DNA from: an uncultured bacterium
Lineage (GTDB): Bacteria > Pseudomonadota > Alphaproteobacteria > Sphingomonadales > Sphingomonadaceae
DNA: 64,000 bases
Assembly: GCA_903884945.1 (NCBI GenBank)
Contig: CAISGR010000027.1
Coordinates: forward strand, 62,001-126,000
Direction of reading: 5' to 3'
Positions 1 through 12,059 of the stretch are shown here, in pieces (position 1 is the stretch's first letter; every line of letters starts with the position of its first letter). A program made the position numbers and the translations under genes. The notes below the pieces were generated by a model, which saw only the letters and a program-made list of their open reading frames with translations, was not told the DNA's origin and ran no database searches.

Positions 1-413
1 TCATGATGCCTGGACACGCCGCTGATGCCGGTGGTCGCCGCATGCCACCATTGCTGGGTGAGAAGGAAGGATTGCGAGATCAGGTCGAAAGGGAACTGCC
101 GCCAGGCCGGATCGATAAAGCGCCGGTCCTGCGGTAGCGGCTCGATCGCCGGCGCGGCATCGACCTGCCCCACACGTCGCACGGCATAATCGGCAATCCG
201 CTGGACCTTTCGCCCTGCCTTGCCGGCAAGCTGCAGCCGCTTGCCCGGCGATATGGTGAGATGAGCACACCAGTCCAGCCACGCCTGCATCATTGTCACC
301 GGCGACAGGCCAGAGGTCATCTGCGCGATTGCCGCGGCCGAGGCATGGTCGAGCGTCCGAGCGATGCCGTCGAGTGGGTCGCACTTGGCACAGTCTGCGG
401 ACGTATCGATCAT
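1..413 (-). CDS. phaC: poly(3-hydroxyalkanoate) synthase, N-terminal part (cut by window edge)
   Basis: The reading frame is open from an ATG at 413 down to base 1, so only the first ~137 residues are visible. They match the N-terminal domain of class I/II PHA synthases: a helical lead-in, then DPAWRQFPFDLISQSFLL and TQQWWHAATTG, equivalent to the 'F.DPAW..NP' and 'WW' signature that precedes the alpha/beta-hydrolase fold. The catalytic Cys-Asp-His triad lies outside the window. The enzyme polymerises hydroxyacyl-CoA into storage granules in the cytoplasm. It lies downstream of phosphoketolase on the same strand with a 158-bp gap, which fits carbon storage from acetyl units. Family assignment is good; the substrate class cannot be judged. 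Confidence 0.8.
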   Translation of the reverse strand, partial: MIDTSADCAKCDPLDGIARTLDHASAAAIAQMTSGLSPVTMMQAWLDWCAHLTISPGKRLQLAGKAGRKVQRIADYAVRRVGQVDAAPAIEPLPQDRRFIDPAWRQFPFDLISQSFLLTQQWWHAATTGISGVSRHH

Positions 414-571
414 GCAGCGTTTCTCCGGGGGACGTCGCGGCATGCCCGGCATGGCTCGAAACAACATTACGTGATGTCCCCAGATGCTTGTCCGTTAACG
501 AGCGCACGCGCATAATGCCTGCCATGTCTCTCGAGGCGGGGCTCTCCCAAACCGCCCGTCTCGGTGACCCC

Positions 572-2959
572 TCAGGCTCCAGAGGGCCACCGCCAGTCGC
601 GAACGGCAGGCATATCGATCCCGTGTGCCGCGATGTACCGCTTGTGCTCGACCAGCTGATCATCGATCGTCTGCTTGGCGTAGGCGGCCGCGCTATCGGG
701 CAGCTCCACATGGTCGATAACCTTCCCCATGAGATGGAAGCGGTCGAGATGGTTGCGGACCACCATGTCGAACGGCGTCGTCGTCGAGCCCTCCTCTTCG
801 AACCCGTGGACGTGGATATTCTGGTGGTTGGTACGCTTGTAGGTGAGCCGATGAATTAGTGCCGGATAGCCATGATAGGCGAAGATGACCGGCTTATCCG
901 TCGTGAAGAGCGCGTCGAACGCGCTGTCGCTGAGCCCATGAGGGTGCTGGCTGTTGGGCTGCAACGTCATCAGATCGACGACGTTGACGACGCGGACCTT
1001 GAGCTCGGGGAGTTGCACACGCAACAGGCTGACCGCGGCCAGTGTCTCCAGCGTTGGAACGTCGCCAGCACACGCCATGACGACATCCGGCTCTACGCTG
1101 CGATCGTTGCTGGCCCAATCCCAGATACCGATGCCGCGCGTGCAGTGCTTGATCGCCGCATTCATGTCGAGCCACTGGGGTGAAGGTTGCTTGCCGGCAA
1201 CGATGACATTGATTCGGTCCCAGCTGCGCAGGCAATGGTCGGTGACAAAAAGCAGGGTATTGGCGTCGGGCGGGAAATAGACCCGCACGATGTCAGCCTT
1301 CTTGTTGACGACATGATCGACAAATCCGGGATCCTGATGGCTGAAGCCATTATGATCCTGGCGCCAGACGTGAGAGGTCAGCAGATAATTGAGCGAAGCG
1401 ATCGGGCGACGCCAGGGCACCTCCTTCGCCGTCTTCAGCCATTTGGCGTGCTGGTTGACCATCGAATCGACGATGTGGATGAACGCCTCATAGCAGGAAA
1501 ACAGGCCGTGGCGGCCCGTCAGCAGATAGCCTTCCAGCCATCCCTGGCAGCAATGTTCGCTCAGCACCTCCATCACGCGTCCGCTGGGATCGAGATGGAC
1601 ATCGTCCGCGATCGTCTCCGCGTCCCAGCTCCGGTCGGTGGCTTCGAAGATCGTCTGCAACCGGTTGGATGCTGTCTCGTCCGGACCGAAAACGCGGAAG
1701 TTGCGGGCCTGGGCGTTCTCCCGCACCACGTCGCGCAGGAACGTACCCATCACCTGGGTCGCCTCGCCGTCGCTCTCGCCGGGATGAACAACCGGGACCG
1801 CGTAGGATGCGAAGTCGGGTAACCGCAGAGGGCGCATCAGAGCCCCGCCATTGGCATGCGGATTGGCACTCATCCGCCGGTCGCCGCGCGGAGCCAGAGC
1901 CGCAATTTCGGGCCGAAGCCGCCCGCCATCATCGAACAGTTCTTCCGGATGGTAGCTGCGCATCCATTCCTCGAGCAGCCCAAGATGCTCGGGCTTGTCC
2001 ATCGTGAACGGGACCTGGTGCGCCCGCCAGAAGCCTTCGCTCTTCTGCCCGTCGACGATCTTGGGTCCGGTCCAGCCCTTTAGGCTGCGCAGGACGATCA
2101 TCGGCCAGAGCGGACGCGTCGTGACCCCACCGTCGCGCGCGGCCTTCTGGATCGCGTGTATCCGATCGACCGCGTCGTCTAGCGCGGCCGCTATCGCCCG
2201 GTGCATCGCGTCCGGCTCCTCGCCGTCGACGAAGATCGGCAGGTAGCCATAACCGCGAAACAGCGCGTCGAGCTCGGTGTGCGAAATGCGCGCAAGGACA
2301 GTCGGACTTGCGATCTTGTAACCGTTGAGATGCAGGATTGGCAGAACGGCCCCGTCGGTCGCGGGATTAAGGAACTTGTTGCTGTGCCACGAGGTCGCCA
2401 GCGGTCCGGTCTCCGCTTCGCCGTCGCCGACGACGCAAGCAACGATCAGATCGGGATTGTCGAAGGCGGCGCCAAACGCATGCAGAAGAGAATAACCCAG
2501 TTCACCACCTTCATGGATTGAACCGGGCGTATCGGGTGACGCATGACTGGGAATGCCGCCAGGGAAGGAGAATTGCCGGAAAAGCTGGCGCAGGCCATCT
2601 TCGTCGGGACCGATGGCAGGATAGACTTCGCTATAGGTGCCCTCGAGCCATGTGTTGGCGACGACACCTGGTGCGCCATGACCAGGCCCGGCGATGAAGA
2701 GCGCATTGAGGCCGCGCGCCTTGATGACACGATTGAGGTGCACATAGAGGAAGTTAAGCCCGGGGGTCGTACCCCAGTGTCCAAGCAGCCGCGGCTTGAC
2801 GTGATCCATCTTGAGCGGTTCGCGGAGCAGCGGATTATCGAGCAGATAAATCTGTCCAACCGAGAGGTAATTGGCGGCGCGCCACCAAGCGTGGATCAGG
2901 CCGATCTCATCGCTGGAGAGTGGCTGGCCTGTCGCCTCGGGCTGCGGGTCCATGGTCAT
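572..2959 (-). CDS. xfp: phosphoketolase (xylulose-5-P/fructose-6-P)
   Basis: A 795-residue, TPP-dependent phosphoketolase of normal family length. It cleaves xylulose-5-phosphate (and often fructose-6-phosphate) with phosphate to acetyl phosphate plus glyceraldehyde-3-phosphate (or erythrose-4-phosphate). Visible signatures are GHWGTTPG (residues 60-67), GPGHG (91-95) and the TPP/Mg motif GDGEAETGP (178-186), followed by the long XFP central and C-terminal domains. Two in-frame ATGs lie two codons apart (2959 and 2953). The AGGA Shine-Dalgarno is better spaced for the second, so the protein may be 793 aa. It sits directly downstream of the N-ATPase operon, suggesting acetyl-phosphate supply under energy limitation. 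Confidence 0.95.
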   Translation of the reverse strand: MTMDPQPEATGQPLSSDEIGLIHAWWRAANYLSVGQIYLLDNPLLREPLKMDHVKPRLLGHWGTTPGLNFLYVHLNRVIKARGLNALFIAGPGHGAPGVVANTWLEGTYSEVYPAIGPDEDGLRQLFRQFSFPGGIPSHASPDTPGSIHEGGELGYSLLHAFGAAFDNPDLIVACVVGDGEAETGPLATSWHSNKFLNPATDGAVLPILHLNGYKIASPTVLARISHTELDALFRGYGYLPIFVDGEEPDAMHRAIAAALDDAVDRIHAIQKAARDGGVTTRPLWPMIVLRSLKGWTGPKIVDGQKSEGFWRAHQVPFTMDKPEHLGLLEEWMRSYHPEELFDDGGRLRPEIAALAPRGDRRMSANPHANGGALMRPLRLPDFASYAVPVVHPGESDGEATQVMGTFLRDVVRENAQARNFRVFGPDETASNRLQTIFEATDRSWDAETIADDVHLDPSGRVMEVLSEHCCQGWLEGYLLTGRHGLFSCYEAFIHIVDSMVNQHAKWLKTAKEVPWRRPIASLNYLLTSHVWRQDHNGFSHQDPGFVDHVVNKKADIVRVYFPPDANTLLFVTDHCLRSWDRINVIVAGKQPSPQWLDMNAAIKHCTRGIGIWDWASNDRSVEPDVVMACAGDVPTLETLAAVSLLRVQLPELKVRVVNVVDLMTLQPNSQHPHGLSDSAFDALFTTDKPVIFAYHGYPALIHRLTYKRTNHQNIHVHGFEEEGSTTTPFDMVVRNHLDRFHLMGKVIDHVELPDSAAAYAKQTIDDQLVEHKRYIAAHGIDMPAVRDWRWPSGA

Positions 2960-3166
2960 TCTTCCTGAAACTGAAAAGGCATGGTTTCCCGGCCGCCGAG
3001 CCGGAGCTGGTGTTTGCCGGAGCGCTGATGCGCCACCGCGCAGCGCTCAAACTGCTTGCGCACCCATGAATGGCGCAGACTGCTCACAACATGCGTATTG
3101 ATACGGATGGCAGTGCCGCACACTTATACCAGGCAATCACGTCGCTTCCGGCATCAGCTCGGCCCC

Positions 3167-4033
3167 CTACTCCGATACCGCCCTGGTTCGGCCGCGTGCG
3201 CGTGCCCCGGCCGCCAGCTCAACCACCTCGGCGGTGATTTCCTCCTGACGCGTCAGCCGTTCCTCGCGTTCAAGTGCCTGGAGTCTGGCGTCGATATTGG
3301 TTTTCGCGGCCGCCATCGTCGCCATGCGAGCTTCGTTTTCAGCGGCGAAGGCCTCGGTGGCCGCTTCGCACAGCTGGGCGAAGACATATTCCTGGGCCAA
3401 GCGCTCGACGAGGTCGCTTGCCGGCAGATTGATCAGGGGTATCGACCCAACTGGCTCCGGCGGAAACATATCGGGATCGAGCGGCAAAAGGCTGCGGCGG
3501 ACGACCGACGCACCATGCCCTGCCGTCCAGACCGGATAGATCATTGCGACCGGGACCGCGCCGGCCACGGCCACATAATCGTAGAGGGCGCCAAGCAGTT
3601 CGGTTGCCATATTGGCAAGCGCAGCGGCGCGACTGGGAAGGCTGGTGGCCCAAGCGACGGGCAGTGACCGCTCGGCAGCAAGCGCGGCGGCACGGTCGCC
3701 GACGAGGAAGAAGTGCGCCGCTTGGGAATCGCTCGCAGCGGCGTTCAAGACCTGCTCTGGAAAGGCGCCCGCGAACCCCTGCTCTGCGCCGAAGACGATA
3801 AGACCTGTCTTGCCCTTTGCGCTGTTCAGCGGCGGTGCCGCAGGTCCTGTCTGTAGCTGCCGCGCCTTCCCAATCGCATGACCCGCCGTCGCGGCATAGG
3901 CGCGGATCGCGGGCAACAACGCGCGGCCCTGCTGGGCACGGGCGCCGGCGATGCCGCGCATCGCATTGACCACCGCACCGAGTTGCCGCACAGTGGCGAT
4001 CCGTCGCCCGACAGTGGCCAGACGATCGCTCAT
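3167..4033 (-). CDS. atpG: N-type F1Fo ATPase gamma subunit
   Basis: 288-residue gamma subunit, the central rotor shaft that couples the c-ring to the alpha/beta hexamer. The N-terminus has the coiled-coil start with conserved RI..V...G.V..AM.GIAGAR, and the C-terminal helix carries RM.TMAAA..NID..L..LE, the diagnostic gamma C-terminal signature. It is the last gene of the atpDCQRBEFAG series; its ATG overlaps the atpA stop by 4 bp (ATGA), so translational coupling is likely. The sequence is more divergent than a housekeeping gamma, as usual for N-ATPases. No delta subunit gene is present in the operon, which is also normal for this class. Confidence 0.9.
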   Translation of the reverse strand: MSDRLATVGRRIATVRQLGAVVNAMRGIAGARAQQGRALLPAIRAYAATAGHAIGKARQLQTGPAAPPLNSAKGKTGLIVFGAEQGFAGAFPEQVLNAAASDSQAAHFFLVGDRAAALAAERSLPVAWATSLPSRAAALANMATELLGALYDYVAVAGAVPVAMIYPVWTAGHGASVVRRSLLPLDPDMFPPEPVGSIPLINLPASDLVERLAQEYVFAQLCEAATEAFAAENEARMATMAAAKTNIDARLQALEREERLTRQEEITAEVVELAAGARARGRTRAVSE

Positions 4034-5550
4034 GTCGCGGCGCCAGCGCTGGAACTGGCGATCATCCGTTGCACGGCCGCCAACAATGCGGCCCGCAACG
4101 TCGCATCCATTGTCCCCTTATCCTCGACCTGCCCTGTGAGCTCGGCGGCGTTGGCATCGAGCCATGACGGCAGCGTCGCGCGGATCGCAGTGATGTCGGG
4201 GATCGCCAGGGCATCCAGGAGGCCCTCCGTGAGCGCGATTGCCAGCGCCACCTGATCGACGACCCGCAGAGGCTGGAAGCGCGGCTGGGAGAGTAATGCG
4301 CGCAGCCGCCTGCCACGCTCGATCTGGGCCTTCACGCGCGGCTCTGGCTGCTCGCCGAAGCGGGTGAACATCTCGAGTTCGAGGAACTGGGCATAGTCGA
4401 GCCGCATCGTGCCGCTCGCGTCCCGCAGCGCCCGGGCCTGCGTCTTGCCGCCCACGCGGCTGACGCTGGTGCCGACATCGACCGCGGGTTTGTGGCCTTC
4501 GGCGAACAACCGGGTGTCGAGCACGATCTGCCCGTCGGTGATCGAGATCAGGTTGGTCGGGATATAGGCGCTGACATTGCCGGCATCGGTCTCCGCGATC
4601 GGCAGCGCCGTGAGCGAACCGCCGCCCTTTTCGGGCGACATGCGGGCGGCGCGCTCCAGCAGCCGCGAATGGAGGTAGAAAACGTCGCCTGGATAGGCCT
4701 CGCGTCCCGGCGGCTGGCCGGTCAGCAGCGCGATCTCGCGGTGCGTGGCGGCATGCCTGGTGAGGTCGTCGAGCACAACGAGCGCATGGCCGCCCTGATC
4801 GCGGAAATATTCCGCCATGGTGAACGCGGCAAACGGCGCGATCCATTGCAACCCCGGTGCGGAAGCCGGGCTCGCGACCACGAAGATGCAGCGTTCCGGC
4901 GCGCCATGGCGGCGCACCTGATCGATCACGCGCGCGACACTGGAGGATTTCTGGCCGATCGCGACATAGATGCATATCATGTCGCTCGACCGCTGGTTGA
5001 TGATCGCATCGACGGCGAGCGCGGTCTTGCCGGTCGCGCGGTCGCCCAGGATCAGCTCGCGCTGGCCGCGGCCGAGCGCGAACATCGCGTCGATGACCAA
5101 TATCCCGGTCTGCACCGGCTGAACGACGAGGTCGCGATCGATGATCGACGGCGCGGGGCGCTCCACCGACTCGAACCGCTCGGCGACGATCGCCGCCCCG
5201 CCATCGAGTGGTCGGCCGAGTGGATCGACGATACGGCCGAGCAGTCCTCGCCCCACCGGCGTGCGCACCACTGCGCCGGTGCCCGAGACGATGTCCCCCG
5301 CCTCGATGCTGTCAGCATCCTCAAGCATCACGCAGCCGATGCGATCGCGGTCGAGCGTTTGTACGAAGCCCGCCTGACCTCCGGCAAACTGCAGCAATTC
5401 GTCGAGCCGTGCCTCCGCCAAACCCGAGACCAGCGCTACGCCATCGCCGATTGATTCGACGCGGCCGATCTGGCGGACCTGTGCGCCGATTTCCGCCGCG
5501 GCCACGCGCGTCGCGGCCCGGGCAAGCCATTCATCCGCGGAGCCCGGCAT
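4030..5550 (-). CDS. atpA: N-type F1Fo ATPase alpha subunit
   Basis: 506-residue alpha subunit (start ATG at 5550). An upstream in-frame ATG at 5646 lies well inside atpF and encodes non-conserved sequence, so it was not used. The Walker A motif GDRATGKTA lies near residue 170 and is followed by the alpha-type hexamer core ([27 protein letters not shown]) and the arginine-finger region SVSRVGG. This is a regulatory rather than catalytic nucleotide-binding subunit of F1. The start overlaps the end of atpF by 20 bp and the stop overlaps atpG by 4 bp. Alpha fold and operon position make the call secure. Confidence 0.95.
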   Translation of the reverse strand: MPGSADEWLARAATRVAAAEIGAQVRQIGRVESIGDGVALVSGLAEARLDELLQFAGGQAGFVQTLDRDRIGCVMLEDADSIEAGDIVSGTGAVVRTPVGRGLLGRIVDPLGRPLDGGAAIVAERFESVERPAPSIIDRDLVVQPVQTGILVIDAMFALGRGQRELILGDRATGKTALAVDAIINQRSSDMICIYVAIGQKSSSVARVIDQVRRHGAPERCIFVVASPASAPGLQWIAPFAAFTMAEYFRDQGGHALVVLDDLTRHAATHREIALLTGQPPGREAYPGDVFYLHSRLLERAARMSPEKGGGSLTALPIAETDAGNVSAYIPTNLISITDGQIVLDTRLFAEGHKPAVDVGTSVSRVGGKTQARALRDASGTMRLDYAQFLELEMFTRFGEQPEPRVKAQIERGRRLRALLSQPRFQPLRVVDQVALAIALTEGLLDALAIPDITAIRATLPSWLDANAAELTGQVEDKGTMDATLRAALLAAVQRMIASSSAGAAT

Positions 5551-6283
5551 GATCGTCCTCCTTGAGTGCCGCCAGCTGCGTGTCGAGATCGGCTCGCCAG
5601 CTGTTACGGACGAGCATGTGCGGTCCATGGAGCTCGAACCCGGCAATCAGCGCGGGATCGACGGTGAAGTTCGGTGCTGCAAGCCCCGGCAGTGCCTCTT
5701 CGAGCTTTTGCACGCATCGCGCTTGGGTCTCCCCATCGAGCGCGGCCGGCGTCACGATGGCGAGAGGAGTGTCACCGGCCAGGGCTCGGCGTTCCTCGAC
5801 CGGCAAGCGTTCGACCCGTTCGAGCAGGGCAGTGAACATCATATCGGTGGTGCCCGCGGCCGGTAGCCGGCGCAGCAACGCAGACGCCATCTGGCCCGCG
5901 AGCACGGCCGCGTTTTCCTCTAGCTGTGTCGCCATGCCCTTTTGCGCGTCCTCGACAGAAGCAAGCGCCTGCTTCGCTTTTGCATCGGTCTCGATCGTGG
6001 CCGCATCAAGGAGGCGGCTGCGTTCGGCCTCTATGCTGGCCAGCAAAGCTGACCGGCGTGCCTCTCCATCGGCGGCGAAGGCGTCGGTCTGCGCCTTAAG
6101 ATCCGCTTCCAGCTTGAGCGCAGCTGCCTTTGCAGACTCCGCATCGGCGAGCAGCTGGTCCATAGCCGTCTGGCGCGCGGTGATAGCCCCCATCACCGGA
6201 CGAAAAAGGAAGCGTGCGAGCAGCCAGACGAGGATGACGACGTTGATCGCCTGCAGCGCCAGCGTCCACCAGTCGATACGCAT
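5531..6283 (-). CDS. atpF: N-type F1Fo ATPase b subunit (long form)
   Basis: 250 residues, longer than the usual ~160-aa b subunit. One N-terminal membrane helix (about residues 8-28, after [14 protein letters not shown]) is followed by an Ala/Glu/Lys-rich coiled-coil stator stalk (about 45-130). The C-terminal ~100 residues resemble a delta-like tail ([21 protein letters not shown]). A b subunit with a fused delta-type extension replaces the separate delta gene in N-ATPases, which explains the missing atpH. The ATG lies 1 bp beyond the atpE stop. The delta-like function of the tail is inferred from family knowledge and length. Confidence 0.88.
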   Translation of the reverse strand: MRIDWWTLALQAINVVILVWLLARFLFRPVMGAITARQTAMDQLLADAESAKAAALKLEADLKAQTDAFAADGEARRSALLASIEAERSRLLDAATIETDAKAKQALASVEDAQKGMATQLEENAAVLAGQMASALLRRLPAAGTTDMMFTALLERVERLPVEERRALAGDTPLAIVTPAALDGETQARCVQKLEEALPGLAAPNFTVDPALIAGFELHGPHMLVRNSWRADLDTQLAALKEDDHAGLRG

Positions 6284-6284
6284 G

Positions 6285-6527
6285 TCAAGCGAAGGGATTG
6301 GCGAAGAGCAGCAGCAGCGCGATCACGAGACAATAGATCGCCATCGTCTCGATCATGGCCAGGCCCACGAACAGGGTGCGCGAGACGGTGTTCGCCGCCT
6401 CAGGCTGGCGAGCGATCGCATCCATCGCTGCGGCGACCGCCTTGCCTTGGGCGAGTGCCGGCGCGATCGCGCCGATGGCGATGGCGAACGCCGCGCCGAG
6501 GATGCTGACGATGTGGATCCAGTTCAT
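6285..6527 (-). CDS. atpE: N-type ATPase c subunit with Na+-type ion-binding residues
   Basis: 80-residue, two-helix proteolipid that forms the membrane rotor ring. Helix 1 runs about residues 7-38, the polar loop RQPE is at 40-43 and helix 2 at about 52-78, ending ANPFA. Counting back from the loop, Gln27 aligns with the Na+-ligand Gln32 of Ilyobacter c subunit. In helix 2, Glu60-Thr61 aligns with Glu65-Ser66. This Gln...Glu-Thr/Ser set is the known signature of Na+-translocating c rings, so this ATPase probably moves Na+ rather than H+. The ATG overlaps the atpB stop by 4 bp. Confidence 0.93.
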   Translation of the reverse strand: MNWIHIVSILGAAFAIAIGAIAPALAQGKAVAAAMDAIARQPEAANTVSRTLFVGLAMIETMAIYCLVIALLLLFANPFA

Positions 6528-7228
6528 GAAGAGACCTCGTGGTTCGGCGCTTTCGGGGATGGGTTCGCTTCGCTGATGGCGCTGCCGATAAAGACCATTG
6601 CGAGCGCGCCGAAGATGTAGGCCTGGACGGCTCCGGTCAGCATCTCGAGCGCCATCAGCGGGATCGGTACGAGCAACCCGGCAAGGCTCAGCACGACGCC
6701 GATCATGAACACGCCGCTCATGACATTGCCGAACAGGCGCACCATCAAGGAGAAGCTGCGGGTGAACAGCTCAACGAGATTGAGCGGCACGAGCAGGATC
6801 GACGGCTGCGCGAAACTGCGCAGATAACCGCGCGCGCCAAGCGCCCGGACACCGAACCAGAGCGTCGCGCCGAACACGATCAAGGCCAGCGCCGCATCGG
6901 TTTCGAGGGCCGCCGTAGGCGGTTCGACGCCGGGCAAGAGCGATGACCAGTTTGCGACGAGCAGGAAGATGAAGAGCGTCCCGATCAGGGGCAGATAGGG
7001 CCGTGGCTCAGCGTCCATCGTCTCGCGAATCTGGCGCGCGATCACTTCGACCACCAGTTCCAGCGCCGCCTGGGTCCTGGTGGGACGAAGGCCGAGCCGC
7101 CGGGTCAGAAGCCAACAACCGATCGTCAGCACCGCCATGATGCCCCATGTCGTGACGACCGGCTGGCTGATCGGAACCGGTCCGATCGTGAACAGGATAT
7201 GGCTTTCGAGCGGAGAGGCGAACTTCAC
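6524..7228 (-). CDS. atpB: N-type F1Fo ATPase a subunit
   Basis: 234-residue membrane stator subunit that provides the ion half-channels. Five or six hydrophobic helices are visible, and the essential arginine of the family lies in SLMVRLFGN (Arg164), equivalent to E. coli aArg210. The start is GTG at 7228, overlapping the atpR stop as GTGA. The C-terminus (IFGALAMVFIGSAI) carries the last conserved helix. Gene order places it between atpR and atpE, as expected for the N-ATPase layout. Confidence 0.93.
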   Translation of the reverse strand: MKFASPLESHILFTIGPVPISQPVVTTWGIMAVLTIGCWLLTRRLGLRPTRTQAALELVVEVIARQIRETMDAEPRPYLPLIGTLFIFLLVANWSSLLPGVEPPTAALETDAALALIVFGATLWFGVRALGARGYLRSFAQPSILLVPLNLVELFTRSFSLMVRLFGNVMSGVFMIGVVLSLAGLLVPIPLMALEMLTGAVQAYIFGALAMVFIGSAISEANPSPKAPNHEVSS

Positions 7229-7491
7229 GACACCGCTTTCAGTCGGTGCAGCACGACCTGTCGCGCCGCCATGAACCCGGCCGCAGCCGCGAGTAGGTCC
7301 ACCCAGCCCTGCCTTGCGGCAACGAGCAGCACGCCGAGCGTCAGAAGCATCCGACCGAGCCGCAGGCCGAGCGACAGCATAATCGATCCGCCATGGACGA
7401 GCAGGTCAGCATCCTTCGCGATAGCCAGGTAATGTGCTGTTCCGGCAGCGGCGCCGAGCAGCAGAAACAGGAGGACGGCCCAGGGCGTCAT
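7225..7491 (-). CDS. atpR: N-ATPase accessory membrane protein AtpR
   Basis: 88 residues when started at the ATG at 7491, which overlaps the atpQ stop as ATGA; an in-frame start at 7506 is less likely. About three hydrophobic helices (residues 4-24, 33-58, 63-80) and a polar tail. AtpR is found only in N-ATPase operons, in this exact position between atpQ and atpB, and is thought to help build or stabilise the c-ring in the membrane. The identification rests on position, length and hydrophobic pattern more than on a sequence motif. Confidence 0.8.
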   Translation of the reverse strand: MTPWAVLLFLLLGAAAGTAHYLAIAKDADLLVHGGSIMLSLGLRLGRMLLTLGVLLVAARQGWVDLLAAAAGFMAARQVVLHRLKAVS

Positions 7492-7765
7492 TGCCGCCCG
7501 ATCCACTTCCAGGCCGACCAGCAGCCGAGGCTCACGCCAAGGATCAGCAGCGGCGCGGTCCAGAAGATACCGCTGGACAGCCGATGGTCGAGCCAGCGGC
7601 CGATCGCGAGCGCAATTAACGCCGGCACGACGACCTGCCAGCCAAGCACGCCGATCTGGCCGAAATTGCGCGCAAAGGAGGGCAATCCCCGCGCCCTGCG
7701 TCGACGTTCAGCGCGCTGTTTGACCGCGTCCACGAGCCGTTCCTGCTCGGGTGGCAGATCCTGGG

Positions 7766-7769
<4 letters not shown>
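7488..7769 (-). CDS. atpQ: N-ATPase AtpQ (AtpI-like membrane protein)
   Basis: 93 residues. An N-terminal basic, charged segment (RLVDAVKQRAERRRRARG) is followed by two membrane helices (about 36-57 and 68-88), the AtpI-like arrangement. In this operon class the gene is called atpQ and probably acts in c-ring assembly or Mg2+ supply. Start and stop overlap atpC and atpR by 4 bp each. Confidence comes mainly from the full operon order. Confidence 0.82.
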
Positions 7770-9762
<1,993 letters not shown>

Positions 9763-11085
9763 TCACGCCTCGCCAGTGGCGCACCTGTCGCAGTCCTGCG
9801 GCGAATCGTCGGCGGCCATCAGCAGAACAGGCGCGAACCCACCACCGGCGGTGCGCATATTGGTGGTTTGGCCCTGATATAGTCGCGCTGCGGCAACAAG
9901 CGGCTCCCCATCATAGGTGTAGAGACGAACGTCGATCTTGCGCTTAACCGTCTCTCCATCCAGCCGGATGATCCGCTCGCTTGGTCGCACATAGGCTTGG
10001 GCGACATAGTCGCTCTCCAGGATCTCGGCCCACACCGATTTCGTCAGCTTGTCGCCACGATAGGCCGCTTTGCTCCCATACCCTCCGGCCGGCTTGAAGA
10101 AGAATTGCCTGCGGCCCGCCCAAAGCCGCTCGGCGGAAGCCTTGTCGACCCGTTCGGTTGCCGGAATCCCGGCAACAAGCGTGTCGACAATTGCCGGGTC
10201 GAAACCCCATTCCCGCAGCTGCGCGGTGTCGGACAGCAGGGTGAGATTGCGCTTGTCGGCGAATTTCGCGTGGACATGGGGATTGGGCGTTACGACCACC
10301 GAGCCGTCGAGATATGCCGCTCGCAATGCCGAGTGCTCGGGTCGATCGAGCGAGAAATCGACGAGCCGGTTGTAGATGAGATCCACATTCCGGTCCCCAT
10401 AGCGAAGAGTGCCGGACGCATAGGCGAATTCAGAAGGATCGGCGATGCAGACGCTATGGCCGGCCCGCTCCAGCAAATGGCGGGTCAACAGAAACTCGGG
10501 AAACAGATATTGCGATACGGGATCGTCATCGACGATGGCGATGGAGACCGGTTCGCCGCTGCCGCGTTGATAGCGCCATTCCTTCGAGAACATGGCCGCG
10601 ACCACGGACTCAAACGGATCTGCGCGAAGAAAATCTGTCGGCTCGGAAGGACAGCAGACTCGTTGTGCCCGCGCGAGCACGGCATTCAACATTGCTCCTC
10701 CTGCATTGGTATTTATTTCGATCAGGGCCGGGCCGCGCTCGCTCAGATGGAAGTCATAGCCCATGAAGACGCCGTGCGGACCAAAGTCCTGTCGGGCACT
10801 TACTGGCGCCCAGGCCATGGTGGCTGCCAGATAATCCGGGTGGCGGGCGACCGTCTCGATCGCGGCGATGATGCGCTGCATCCCGGCGAGTTGGGACACA
10901 TTGATGAACACCGCGACGTCCGAGAATAGATGCGGACGCGTTTCCAGATATGACGCTCGCATTGCCAGATCGCCCGTCTCCCGGACGAGTGCGTCGCTCA
11001 GGGCGGCGCGATCCAAGGTTACGCAAACGCATTCCGAACGTCCGTTCTGGAGGTCTGAGACTCGGGCTTCCTCTAGGCTCGGCAC
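9763..11085 (-). CDS. ATP-grasp-like protein of unknown substrate
   Basis: 440 residues (GTG start at 11085). No exact name is recognised. The pattern fits an ATP-grasp-type ligase or tyrosine-ligase-like fold: an N-terminal GYDFHL...ALIEINTNAGG segment (about 110-130), a central IAIVDDDP block, a NPH.HAKFADKR segment (about 285-300), and the C-terminal FFKPAGGYGSKAAYRG with VAQAYV and RKIDVRLYTYDG, which read like a nucleotide-binding loop and metal-binding strands. Cys-rich C-terminus. It lies just upstream of the N-ATPase operon on the same strand. Glutathionylspermidine-synthase-like or peptide-ligase activity are possible but unproven. Confidence 0.6.
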   Translation of the reverse strand: MPSLEEARVSDLQNGRSECVCVTLDRAALSDALVRETGDLAMRASYLETRPHLFSDVAVFINVSQLAGMQRIIAAIETVARHPDYLAATMAWAPVSARQDFGPHGVFMGYDFHLSERGPALIEINTNAGGAMLNAVLARAQRVCCPSEPTDFLRADPFESVVAAMFSKEWRYQRGSGEPVSIAIVDDDPVSQYLFPEFLLTRHLLERAGHSVCIADPSEFAYASGTLRYGDRNVDLIYNRLVDFSLDRPEHSALRAAYLDGSVVVTPNPHVHAKFADKRNLTLLSDTAQLREWGFDPAIVDTLVAGIPATERVDKASAERLWAGRRQFFFKPAGGYGSKAAYRGDKLTKSVWAEILESDYVAQAYVRPSERIIRLDGETVKRKIDVRLYTYDGEPLVAAARLYQGQTTNMRTAGGGFAPVLLMAADDSPQDCDRCATGEA

Positions 11086-11213
11086 GCTATCGAGCTTCCC
11101 TGGAATAGAAACTGGACCCAGAACATAGCCTGATCCTTCTTTGGCTCATGCAAATTTCATTTCACGTGAGCGGCAACGACTTCGCCCGCCGCGTGATGAC
11201 GCAAGAGGCTCGC

Positions 11214-11981
11214 TCACGGCGCGATCAGCCCCTGTTCTCGGGCGGCATCGTCATAAAGGAAGGCGGTGTTGGGATCAGGGTGGCCATAGCGATCAGAATC
11301 CGTTTCTCCCAGCCGGGTCAGCAGATCCCTGATCAGCGCGAGGCGTGCCTGGTGCTTGTCGTCCCCGCGAACCACCGTCCAGGGTGCCGCGATGCTGTGC
11401 GTGCGGGCGAGCATTGCATCGCGCGCCTTGCTGTAGGCCTTCCAGCGCTTGTTCGCCTGGTCGTCGATCGGGCTGATCTTCCACTGTTTGAGCGGATCCT
11501 CGCGTCGGGCGGTCAGGCGTTTCTTCTGTTCCGCCCTCGAGATATCGAGATAATATTTTACCAGCGTGACCCCGCAATGTTCGAGCAACTGCTCGAACAT
11601 TGGGACGGTCGTCAGAAACTCCTCATATTCCTTGTCGGTGCAAAAGCCCATCACGCGCTCCACGCCGGCGCGATTGTACCAGCTACGATTGAACAGGACG
11701 ATCTCGCCGGTAGCCGGCAGATGAGGGACCCAGCGCTGGAAATACCACGACCCGCGATCGTGATCCGATGGGGGGCCGAGTGCCACCACCCGGGTTTCGC
11801 GCGGGCTCAGATGCTCGACGACACGCTTTATCGTGCCGTCTTTGCCGGCTGCGTCGCGCCCTTCGACGATGACCAGCACCTTGCGGCCATCCTCGATGAT
11901 TCCCCGCTGCAGGGCGGTGAGCCCGATCTGGAGCGCGCGCAACTGCTCGGCGTAACGGGGTTCGTTCTTCGCCTTCACCAC
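11214..11981 (-). CDS. ppk2: polyphosphate kinase 2 family protein
   Basis: 255 residues when started at GTG 11981, nine bases after an AGGAG; an upstream ATG at 12011 also reads in frame. PPK2 enzymes transfer phosphate between polyphosphate and nucleotides. The Walker A loop EGRDAAGKDGTI, the PPK2 block YFQRWVPHLP, the Walker B-like region VLFNRSWYNRAGVE and the lid RREDPLKQWKISPID are all present. Size fits a single-domain class I-type PPK2 (likely NDP to NTP or the reverse). It lies in a set of energy-storage genes (phosphoketolase, N-ATPase, PHA synthase), consistent with polyphosphate as phosphate and energy reserve. Confidence 0.93.
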   Translation of the reverse strand: MVKAKNEPRYAEQLRALQIGLTALQRGIIEDGRKVLVIVEGRDAAGKDGTIKRVVEHLSPRETRVVALGPPSDHDRGSWYFQRWVPHLPATGEIVLFNRSWYNRAGVERVMGFCTDKEYEEFLTTVPMFEQLLEHCGVTLVKYYLDISRAEQKKRLTARREDPLKQWKISPIDDQANKRWKAYSKARDAMLARTHSIAAPWTVVRGDDKHQARLALIRDLLTRLGETDSDRYGHPDPNTAFLYDDAAREQGLIAP

Positions 11982-12059
11982 CGGTTCTTTCTCCTGTCGG
12001 CAATCATGCACACCAAGATAGCGGGCCGCGAGGGCCGGGGTCGCACTCGTGGGCCGGTC

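Noticed and set aside
1..711. Long minus-strand frame over the first 711 bases
   Set aside because: It runs into the phosphoketolase gene and reads Arg/Ala/Cys-rich noise; the PHA synthase frame from 413 gives family sequence instead.
3095..3111. TTGAT-N4-ATggc resembling an Fnr half-site above phosphoketolase
   Set aside because: Only one half matches, and position to a promoter is unknown; chance occurrence is likely.
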